From: Micromonospora luteifusca
GTDB taxonomy: Bacteria; Actinomycetota; Actinomycetes; Mycobacteriales; Micromonosporaceae
Length of the DNA: 64,000 nucleotides
NCBI RefSeq assembly: GCF_016907275.1
Contig: NZ_JAFBBP010000001.1
Span: 2,284,001 to 2,348,000 of the forward strand
Reading direction: 5' to 3'
The notes under the pieces were generated by a model. That model was not told the origin of the DNA. It saw only the letters and a list, made by a program, of their open reading frames with translations, and searched no databases. Positions 45,889 through 53,930 of this stretch are shown piece after piece. The stretch's first letter is position 1, and each line of letters begins with the position of its first letter. The position numbers were made by a program, and so were the translations under genes.

Positions 45889-46057
45889 CGTCGAGCGCCC
45901 GGCCCGCGTCGGCCTACTCCACCGCCACGGCGGTGCGGCTGGCGCGGACGGGCGCATATGCTGGCCGGTGGAGATCTCGCCTCCGCCGGCCGGTCCGTCC
46001 CGCCATGGCGGTCCCGCCGCGATTCCCGTCTCTACCCCCGTCAGGAGCCCGCCCGAC

Positions 46058-47317
46058 ATGACCCAGTCCCCCGCCGTGCGTACCACCGGTCGGTCCGGTC
46101 CGGTCCGCATCGGCGAGCGAGCCGCCCGTACCCTCGTCTCCGAACTGGCCCGGATCAACGACCCCAAGGCCGCCCTGCTGGTCGGGGTGGGCCCGGAGTC
46201 CGCGGTGCTGGCCGCGGCGATCGAGGCGCTGCTCCCCGGTGACCGGCTCACCGTGGTGCCCGCCGAGCCGCTCGGCGCTGCCGCGCTCCGCGCGCACGTC
46301 ACCGCCCAGGGCGGCTGGGTGGCCGACCGGGTGAGCGTCATCGACTCCCTGGCCGAGGCCAAGGCCGAGGCCGCCGAGGTCGTCATCGCCGGCGAGGTGT
46401 TCAGCGGCACCACCGAGGAGACCCGCAGCGGCATCGAGGGCCTGGCCAAACACCTGTCCGACGGTGCCGTGCTGAGCGTGGCGACCATCGCCACGCCCGG
46501 CCGGACCACCGGTGCCGCCGCCGAGCTGGCCCGGCAGGACGCCCTCTACGGCGTGGGCGCCGACCTGGTGCTGCGCAACAACCCACCGGTACGGGTCTAC
46601 CGACTGCGCTTCACCCCCGCCAGCCCCGCCACGGCCGACAGGTTGACCCCCGCGCACCGGCCGTCGAGCGTGCCGCTGACCCGCGGCATGCACATCGACT
46701 CCAACGGCGTGGCCGCCGCCGGCATCGCGCTGGGCCTCGCGGCACTGACTCGGGTGGCGCGTCCCTCCTCCAAGCTCTGGCTACTGCCGGCGCTGGCCGC
46801 CGGGCCGGTCGCCGCGTTCTTCCGGGATCCAGAGCGGGACGTGCCGGAAGACCCGACCGCCGTCGTCGCCAGCGCGGACGGAAAGGTCCTGTCGGTGCAG
46901 CGCCTGCACGACGAGCGTTTCGGCGACGGCGAGTGGCTGCGGGTCGCGGTCTTCCTGTCGGTGCTGGACGTGCACGTCAACCGTGCCCCGGTCGCCGGCA
47001 AGGTGGTGGACTACTTCGTCGCCGACGGCGGATTCGTCAACGCCATGAAGCCGGACGCCGAGCACAACGTGGCGGCGTACACCGTGCTGGACACCGCTCG
47101 TGGCACCGTGGTGGTCGCGCAGCGCACCGGGCTGATCGCCCGCCGGATCGTCCAGCGCGCGCCGATAGGCGCACTGCTGGCCAAAGGCGAGCGCTTCGGG
47201 TTGATCCGATTCGGCTCACGGACCGACGTCTACCTCCCGGCCGAGGCTGCGGACCCGCTGGTCGGGCCGGGCGACAAGGTGGTCGGCGGGTCCACGGTCA
47301 TCGCCCGCTGGCGCTGA
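46058..47317 (+). CDS. psd: phosphatidylserine decarboxylase with N-terminal methyltransferase-like domain
   Basis: 419 residues. The C-terminal ~205 are a short-type phosphatidylserine decarboxylase, forming phosphatidylethanolamine: FFRDPERDVPEDP, DGKVLSVQ, LSVLDVHVNRAP and the self-cleavage site RFGSR (Gly386-Ser387), where Ser becomes the pyruvoyl group. The N-terminal ~200 (AALLVGVGPESAVLAAAIEA, LTVVPAEPLGAAAL) read like a Rossmann-type SAM methyltransferase fold without a clear catalytic motif. ATG 46058 (MTQSPAV) has CAGGAG upstream. Convergent with pssA, its metabolic partner. Confidence 0.88.
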   Translation: MTQSPAVRTTGRSGPVRIGERAARTLVSELARINDPKAALLVGVGPESAVLAAAIEALLPGDRLTVVPAEPLGAAALRAHVTAQGGWVADRVSVIDSLAEAKAEAAEVVIAGEVFSGTTEETRSGIEGLAKHLSDGAVLSVATIATPGRTTGAAAELARQDALYGVGADLVLRNNPPVRVYRLRFTPASPATADRLTPAHRPSSVPLTRGMHIDSNGVAAAGIALGLAALTRVARPSSKLWLLPALAAGPVAAFFRDPERDVPEDPTAVVASADGKVLSVQRLHDERFGDGEWLRVAVFLSVLDVHVNRAPVAGKVVDYFVADGGFVNAMKPDAEHNVAAYTVLDTARGTVVVAQRTGLIARRIVQRAPIGALLAKGERFGLIRFGSRTDVYLPAEAADPLVGPGDKVVGGSTVIARWR

Positions 47318-47328
47318 CCCACAAACGC

Positions 47329-47363
47329 AGAACGGGGCGCCGCTGTCCGCGACGCCCCGTTCT
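47329..47363. terminator. bidirectional terminator between psd and pssA
   Basis: Perfect 11-bp stem AGAACGGGGCG / CGCCCCGTTCT (47329-47339 with 47353-47363), 13-base loop, between convergent stops. Confidence 0.8.
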
Positions 47364-47374
47364 GACTGCTGAAA

Positions 47375-48388
47375 TCAGGCGGTACGACGCTGCCGCAGCC
47401 AGAGCACCGGCCCGCTGACGAGGTAGCCCACCACGATCAGTGCGAACGTGAGCCGGATGTCGACCAGCGCGCCGATCACCGGGGCCAGCCACAGCCACGG
47501 CGGCAGCTTCACCAGGCGGGCGAGCTTGGCGTACGGGAAACTCGAGACCATCGCGAAGGCGAGCAGCGCGACCCCGGCGACCAGCACGGCACCGGGAACG
47601 GGCAGGCCGATCGCCACGGTCACGGCGAGCACCGCGGCGGCCATGGTGGTGGGCACGCCGCAGAAGAAGCGGCCGTCCTTCGGCGAGACGTTGAAGCGGG
47701 CCAGTCGAATCGCGGCACACGCCGCGACCAGGGCGCACGCCACCGCCGCGGCGGCCGTGGAGACGGAGCCAGCGAGCGAGGCGTAGACCACGACCGGTGC
47801 CGCGAGGCCGAAAGAGCACATGTCGGCCAGTGAGTCCATCTGCGCGCCGAACGGGCTGGCCACGCCGAGCCGGCGGGCCAGTGCGCCGTCCAGCCCGTCG
47901 AAGCCGACGCAGGCGATCAGGCAGAGCGCGGCGATCCGCACCTCGCCCTGCATGGCCAGGAAGATGGCCAGCATGCCGAGCATCAGGCTGGCCAGCGTGC
48001 AGGCGTTGACCAGGCCGAACTTCATCCGGCGGGCGATGGTCCGCTCGCCGGGGAGCAGCGGGATCGACCGCGATGAAGCCTCGTCGGCATGCGCCATCGG
48101 CGGCATCGCCGGGCTGATCGGCATGACCGCCTCGATCTCCGTTCGGCCGACGCCCAGTGTCGGTCGGCTGAGCCGGTCCAGGCCGTAGCGACGGCGCTGC
48201 CGGTCGGCGTACCGACGCTCGGGCTGGGCCACGTCGGTCGCGTGCAGGTCGCCGTCACGGCGACCGACCCGGACCAACAGCACCTGGCGGGCGAACGTGC
48301 TGCTGCGGCGCAACCGGCCCGCCCAGCGTCGCCCTGCGGGGCGCGGACTGTCAGTAGTACGACGCCGGCGCCATGGGGCTCTCGGCAC
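47375..48388 (-). CDS. pssA: CDP-diacylglycerol--serine O-phosphatidyltransferase
   Basis: Makes phosphatidylserine, the substrate of Psd. The membrane core has the CDP-alcohol phosphatidyltransferase motif DG-AL-AR-x8-G-x3-D-x3-D (within FDGLDGALARRLG and GAQMDSLADM) and six to seven helices. GTG 48388 is chosen because GGAGG lies four bases upstream and codons keep actinobacterial third-position bias from soon after it, giving 337 residues with a basic N-terminal tail; ATG 48124 would give the more usual 249 residues. A 62-codon upstream frame ends just before the start. Confidence 0.88.
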   Translation of the reverse strand: MPRAPWRRRRTTDSPRPAGRRWAGRLRRSSTFARQVLLVRVGRRDGDLHATDVAQPERRYADRQRRRYGLDRLSRPTLGVGRTEIEAVMPISPAMPPMAHADEASSRSIPLLPGERTIARRMKFGLVNACTLASLMLGMLAIFLAMQGEVRIAALCLIACVGFDGLDGALARRLGVASPFGAQMDSLADMCSFGLAAPVVVYASLAGSVSTAAAAVACALVAACAAIRLARFNVSPKDGRFFCGVPTTMAAAVLAVTVAIGLPVPGAVLVAGVALLAFAMVSSFPYAKLARLVKLPPWLWLAPVIGALVDIRLTFALIVVGYLVSGPVLWLRQRRTA

Positions 48389-48398
48389 GTTTCCTCCA

Positions 48399-48587
48399 TC
48401 ACCGGATCGGCTGGCCGCCGTGGGGCGGGGTGTCCGGCTGTCTCGTGCCGGACCCTGCGTGGCCCGGCAGCCGTTTTGCGGAGTACACCATCGCATAGGG
48501 GAACGTGGCTTGGCGATAGCTGCCGGCGGTACTTCCAACTGGTTGAAACCGCTCGAACCGCTCGCTTATTCCCATCCCGGGCTTCAT
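48399..48587 (-). CDS. possible upstream ORF of pssA
   Basis: 62 codons from ATG 48587, nine bases after GGAGG, with its TGA overlapping the pssA ribosome-binding site. Codon use is not typical of the genome (many A/T third bases), so it may be a regulatory uORF rather than a functional protein, or chance. The 12-base sequence GATGGAGGAAAC is repeated exactly before both starts. Confidence 0.25.
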   Translation of the reverse strand: MKPGMGISERFERFQPVGSTAGSYRQATFPYAMVYSAKRLPGHAGSGTRQPDTPPHGGQPIR

Positions 48588-48662
48588 CGCCCGTTTCCTC
48601 CATCATTCCCGCCTTTGACTGTACCGGAGGGTCACCATCCCGGCTCGTCGGGCGACGTGCTA

Positions 48663-49730
48663 TCAACCACTCTGTCCGATTGCCAAGGCAGCGATGTCGC
48701 TCAACGGCAGGTCAAGCGCCTGGGCGCGGGTGAACCAGCCAGCCCGCGCCGTCGAACCCCCGGCGGATTCGGTGACCACCGCATCCGTAGGTACGTCCAC
48801 CAGCATCCGATAGATCACCCGAACGCCATGCCAGTCCAACGGCCGACCCTCCGGGCCCAACGCGGCCGGATTGTGCAGATTGTCCACACCGAGAAGCTCC
48901 ACCACCCGGCCCAGTTGCCCACCCTCCTCGACCAACTCTCGGAGCAGCCCAACCGTCGGCTGCTCGCCATGATCGGTGCCACCGCCGGGGAGGTGCCACT
49001 GGCCCGCACCCGGATAACCGGCCGCGATCTGCGTGAGCAGGATCCGCCCGGCCGGGTCGGTCACCAGCCCGTACGCCCCGAAGCGCAGCCTGCGGTCGGG
49101 ATGCGGCGGCGGAAACGGCTCGTACGACCGGTGCGTACCGGAGGGTAGCGGGGTGACCGGCAGGCCGAGCGCCTCGGCACTGAACGGCGCCAACGGCAGC
49201 CGCGCCACCTCCGGCAGGGTGAGCCATTGAGCCTGGTCCACCGAGCCACCGCCACCCTTGCCCGACGCGCCGTCACCCAGTGCGCCGCCCCCCAGTGCGC
49301 CGTCCCCCACTACGCCATCGCCCGACGCGCCGTGGCGCAATGCACCGTCGCCCGATGCGCCGTCCCCCTGCGCGCCGTCCCCCGATGCGCCGTCCCCCTG
49401 TGCGTCGTCCCCCTGTGCGCCATCGCCCGATGCGCCGTCGCGGGCGCTGAGTTCGAAGAGCAGCCGGTCGGTGTGCTGCGCGACATCGTCCTCCGGGTAG
49501 GTGGTCACGTCGGCTAGCACTGCCCGCAGCGGGCCCACGGTCACAATCAGCCCGGCCTGTCTGGCGACCTCACGGACCACAGCGCGCTCCGGGTGCTCGG
49601 CGTGCGCGACGGCACCACCTGGCAGCCGCCAAACCCCCGGGAACTCACCCTCGACCCCGTCCCGAACCACCAGAACCCGGCCCGATTCCCACAAGATCCC
49701 GTAAGCCCCGACGCGCCGCACAAGTTCCAT
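48663..49730 (-). CDS. double Nudix-domain protein with GDGAx repeat linker
   Basis: 355 residues, two Nudix hydrolase domains. The first Nudix box (about 39-61, GAVAHAEHPERAVVREVARQ) has Arg-Gln where the metal-binding Glu-Glu should be, so it is probably inactive; the second (about 249-271, GGTDHGEQPTVGLLRELVEE) is essentially complete. Between them (about 97-158) is a tract of twelve five-residue GDGAx units encoded by 15-bp repeats. The substrate is unknown (nucleotide diphosphate derivative expected). Paralogue of the gene at 50754, which lacks the repeat tract. Confidence 0.85.
   Translation of the reverse strand: MELVRRVGAYGILWESGRVLVVRDGVEGEFPGVWRLPGGAVAHAEHPERAVVREVARQAGLIVTVGPLRAVLADVTTYPEDDVAQHTDRLLFELSARDGASGDGAQGDDAQGDGASGDGAQGDGASGDGALRHGASGDGVVGDGALGGGALGDGASGKGGGGSVDQAQWLTLPEVARLPLAPFSAEALGLPVTPLPSGTHRSYEPFPPPHPDRRLRFGAYGLVTDPAGRILLTQIAAGYPGAGQWHLPGGGTDHGEQPTVGLLRELVEEGGQLGRVVELLGVDNLHNPAALGPEGRPLDWHGVRVIYRMLVDVPTDAVVTESAGGSTARAGWFTRAQALDLPLSDIAALAIGQSG
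49257..49442 (-). repeat. 15-bp in-frame minisatellite in Nudix gene
   Basis: About twelve imperfect copies of a 15-bp unit encoding GDGA plus Ser, Gln or Leu. Unit length is a multiple of three, so copy changes alter only linker length. Confidence 0.8.
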
Positions 49731-49754
49731 CCCAGCCCACTCCGCTTCCCCCGT

Positions 49755-49815
49755 CGAACTGCCCGTCGACCTGCCCGTCGACCTGCCCGTCGACCTGCCC
49801 TGTCGAACTGCCCGT
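49755..49815. repeat. CTGCCCGTCGAC tandem repeat
   Basis: Five adjoining imperfect 12-base units of CTGCCCGTCGAM just upstream of the Nudix gene and running into palindrome copy 3. Confidence 0.7.
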
Positions 49816-49874
49816 CGATCATGAAGTTATCGCCGTCCATCTCGGCGTGTCCTGACAATAACTTCATGATCAAC
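49814..49874. repeat. dispersed palindromic repeat, family 1 copy 3
   Basis: GTCGATCATGAAGTTATCG (49814-49832) opposite CAATAACTTCATGATCAAC (49856-49874): same family as copies 1 and 2, with two mismatched pairs, so a decayed copy. Confidence 0.8.
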
Positions 49875-49910
49875 CCCGAGTGGGGAGCGGGCGGGCCGAG
49901 GAGGGAGGCG

Positions 49911-50106
49911 GAAGGGGGACGGGAAGGCAGGGGCCGGGGCCGGGCGGAGGACCAAGCGGGGCGGGGCGAGGACCAAGCGGGGCGGGGCGGGGCGAGGACC
50001 AGGCGGGGCGGGGCGGGGCGAGGACCAGGCGGGGCGGGGCGGAGGCCGGGCGGGGGCGAGGCGGAGGCCGGACGGGGGCGGAGCGGGGGCGGGGGCGGGG
50101 CGGGGC
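49911..50106. repeat. G-rich tandem repeat region
   Basis: Imperfect repeats of CGAGGACCAAGCGGGG followed by GCGGG and GGGGC runs, almost free of T on the plus strand. Many adjacent G4 runs could form quadruplexes. No coding character; part of the 1-kb gap between the two Nudix genes. Confidence 0.8.
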
Positions 50107-50171
50107 TGACTTGGCCGGCCGGCCGACCTGGTTGGGTTCGGCTCGTGCCAGACGAAGGCGCAAGGAACGTT

Positions 50172-50245
50172 GATCGACTCCATTTCGCCGATGTTGCGGT
50201 ATGCCGGCGCTGGGATACCGCAATGTCGGCGAAATGGAGTGGATC
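50172..50245. repeat. 34-bp-arm inverted repeat
   Basis: Arms 50172-50205 and 50212-50245 pair over 34 positions with two mismatches and two G-U pairs around a 6-base loop. Begins GATC, core ACTCCATTTCGCCGA and TTGCGGTAT. Confidence 0.85.
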
Positions 50246-50444
50246 AGTCGGCCGCGCCGCTTTTCCGCGGGCTTCCTGCCGATCGCACCCCCGATAGGCC
50301 ACGACCCAGACCGTCCGGGAGCGCGACCGCCCGCACATCGGCACCCCAGCGCACGACCACACGCGCGGATCACCGCCCGCTGAACGACACCCCGACGCAC
50401 GGCCGCCCGCATGCACGAGCCCCGACAACCAACGCAAGACCACA

Positions 50445-50640
50445 CGCAGCCACGACCACACACAGCCACGACCAACACACAGCCACGACCAACACAGCCA
50501 CGACCACACACAGCCACGACCACACACAGCCACGACCACACGCAGCCACGACCACACACAGCCACGACCAACACACAGCCACGACCAACACAGCCACGAC
50601 CACACACAGCCACGACCACACACAGCCACGACCGCACGCA
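50445..50640. repeat. AC-rich satellite with 96-bp higher-order unit
   Basis: Twelve copies of AGCCACGAC separated by 5-7 base variable spacers. The order of spacers (ACACGC, ACACAC, AACACAC, AACAC, ACACAC, ACACAC) occurs twice, giving two tandem 96-bp higher-order units starting at 50445 and 50541. Confidence 0.85.
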
Positions 50641-50753
50641 GGCAGGGGCACCCCGACCATCGACCCGTCCACGCACCAACGCCGGGCCGCCCGCCCGGGC
50701 CCGCCCCCATTCGGAGCCGAGCGGCCGAGCGGCGAAGCGGGGAACGGCCCGGG

Positions 50754-51704
50754 TCAGGTGAGCTGGGCGGCTTGGACTGCTTCGGCGGTCACCTCGGTGA
50801 GGTGATGGGTGGGTAGTGCACCCAACTCCTCGCGGGCGAACCAGCGGGCTTCGCAGGTGGACCCGCCCACGTCGGCCACGGTCAGCGGGTTGGGCTGGTC
50901 GACCACGACCCGGTAGAAGGCGCGGACGCCGTGCCAGTCGATCGGGTAGCCCTCTGGGCCGAGCGAGGCGGCGTCGCGGTGGCTGGCCACCCCGAGCAGT
51001 TCGACGAGGCGACCAGCTTGGCCGGTCTCCTCGATCAGTTCCCGGATCAGCGCGGCGCCGGGCTGCTCGCCGTAGTCGGTGCCGCCGCCGGGCAGGTGCC
51101 AGCAGCCGGCGCCCGGGTAGCCGTCGGAGATTCGGGTGAGCAGCACGCGACCGGCCGGGTCGGTGCACACCGCGTACGCGGCGAATCGCTGTGCGCGGTG
51201 CAGCCCGTCGGGGCCGGGCACCGCGTAGAAGGAGGGGAATTCGGGTGCTTCGTCGGGCACCACGTCGGCCGAGGAGGCGGGTAACCCGAGGGCGCGTGCG
51301 GTGAACGAGCGCAGCGGCAGCTCGCGCGCCTCGTCGAGGGTGTACCAGCGGGCCAGGTCGGTGGGGCGCTCGCCGACCCGGTCTGCGAGGGTGCCGCCGC
51401 GCACCGCCACGCGGTAGATCAGCCGGTCGGTGTGGATGGTGATGCCGCGCTCCGGCAGCGCCCGCATGTCGGCGAGCACGTCGGCCAGGCCGGAGACGGC
51501 GACGGAGAGGCCGGTTTCGGCGGCGGTTTCGCGGACCACTGTGTGGTTCGGGTCCTCGCCGTGGTCGACCGCCCCGCCGGGCAGGGACCACGTGCCGGGG
51601 GTGCCGGAGCGCTCGGACGCGCGGACCAGCAAGACTCGGCCCTTTGAATCAGCACAGACTGCGTATGCCGCGATCCTGCGGAGCGGCTCCAGCAAGGTGG
51701 TCAC
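50754..51704 (-). CDS. double Nudix-domain protein
   Basis: 316 residues, two Nudix domains. First box (about 44-66, GAVDHGEDPNHTVVRETAAE) has Ala-Glu in place of Glu-Glu; second box (GGTDYGEQPGAALIRELIEE then TGQ) is complete. Close paralogue of the gene at 48663 on the same strand (shared IDWHGVR/LDWHGVR and WHLPGGGTD blocks), without the repeat linker. The tandem arrangement with ~1 kb of repeats between suggests an old local duplication. Substrate unknown. Confidence 0.87.
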   Translation of the reverse strand: MTTLLEPLRRIAAYAVCADSKGRVLLVRASERSGTPGTWSLPGGAVDHGEDPNHTVVRETAAETGLSVAVSGLADVLADMRALPERGITIHTDRLIYRVAVRGGTLADRVGERPTDLARWYTLDEARELPLRSFTARALGLPASSADVVPDEAPEFPSFYAVPGPDGLHRAQRFAAYAVCTDPAGRVLLTRISDGYPGAGCWHLPGGGTDYGEQPGAALIRELIEETGQAGRLVELLGVASHRDAASLGPEGYPIDWHGVRAFYRVVVDQPNPLTVADVGGSTCEARWFAREELGALPTHHLTEVTAEAVQAAQLT

Positions 51705-51773
51705 GGAAGCAAATTCTCCCCGCGCCGCGTTACCGGAACGGAAAAGAGTCGGATTCCTGACTATCTGACCCTG

Positions 51774-51792
51774 CTCAGGGATTGGTCAGGGT
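51774..51792. promoter_or_regulatory. 19-bp CTCAGGG-N3-GGTCAGGGT operator, site 2
   Basis: TCAGGG direct repeat at 11-base spacing, 55 bases before the PspC gene at 51848. Matches 16 of 19 bases with site 1 at 43402-43420. Confidence 0.65.
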
Positions 51793-51847
51793 AAGGATCC
51801 GGGCGGTCACCGAGGGCGGGCCGGGCCCCGGCGCGGACCGTGGACGT

Positions 51848-52216
51848 ATGACATCCACCACCGCTTCCCACGCCCCGTACCGGCAGCTCCGCCGACCCAC
51901 CACCGACCGCATGGTGGCGGGGGTCGCCAGCGGCGTCGGCCGTTACTTCGCCATCGATCCCACCCTGGTCCGGGTGATCTTCGCGGTCAGCGGCCTGCTC
52001 ACCGGCGGGCTCGCGCTGTTCGCGTACCCGATCATGTGGTTCCTGATGCCGGAGGAGCCCACCGGCGCGCCGGCCTGGCCGCACGCGGCGGGCGTCGCGC
52101 CGCAGGCGGGCCCGCCGCCCACCGCCGGGCCCGCGCCGGGTGGGCCGGAGCCGGGGTACGCCCCGACGCCGCCCTACCCGCCGACAAGCCCGTCCAGCAC
52201 TCCGCCGGCTGCCTGA
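51848..52216 (+). CDS. small PspC-domain protein
   Basis: 122 residues: PspC domain (about 10-68: LRRPTTDRMVAGVASGVGRYF, VIFAVSGLLTGGLALFAYPI, WFLMPEEP) and a Pro/Gly-rich tail. ATG 51848 (MTSTTASHAPY) fits the family; the longer frame from 51782 starts within the operator. Stops 7 bases from the guaA 3' end, convergent. The shared operator ties it to the PspC two-component module at 41-46 kb. Confidence 0.87.
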   Translation: MTSTTASHAPYRQLRRPTTDRMVAGVASGVGRYFAIDPTLVRVIFAVSGLLTGGLALFAYPIMWFLMPEEPTGAPAWPHAAGVAPQAGPPPTAGPAPGGPEPGYAPTPPYPPTSPSSTPPAA

Positions 52217-52220
52217 GCCG

Positions 52221-53780
<1,560 letters not shown>

Positions 53781-53847
53781 GTGCACAAAGCCTACCGACA
53801 GTCACGACCACCCCCGGCACCGGCTCGCCGCCCAACCCCCGCCTTCC

Positions 53848-53918
53848 GCGATCTTGCACCTACGGTCCCGCCAAAAGCCGCATCTGCCACATAACGACGA
53901 CCGAAACTGCAAGATCGC
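53848..53918. repeat. inverted repeat upstream of guaA
   Basis: GCGATCTTGCA (53848-53858) and TGCAAGATCGC (53908-53918), perfect 11-bp arms, with a further CGGTC/GACCG pairing inside after 4x4 internal loop. Lies between the GMC gene stop and guaA start. Confidence 0.65.
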
Positions 53919-53930
53919 CGCAGGGGGCGT

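Larger units (their letters stand above)
49731..50753. other. 1-kb low-complexity region between Nudix genes
   Basis: No gene seen. It is built almost entirely of the repeats listed separately: 12-base units, a family 1 palindrome, the G-rich tract, a 34-bp-arm inverted repeat and the 96-bp AC-rich satellite. Open frames across it arise from low T content and are not protein-like. Confidence 0.7.

Noticed and set aside
48297..49148. 283-codon plus-strand frame over the Nudix gene and pssA upstream region
   Set aside because: Crosses the antisense of the Nudix gene and has no recognisable domain.
50445..50640. Regular short repeats that could be taken for a CRISPR array
   Set aside because: Repeat cores are ~9 bases with 5-7-base variable spacers that themselves recur; there are no unique 30-40-base spacers and no cas genes.
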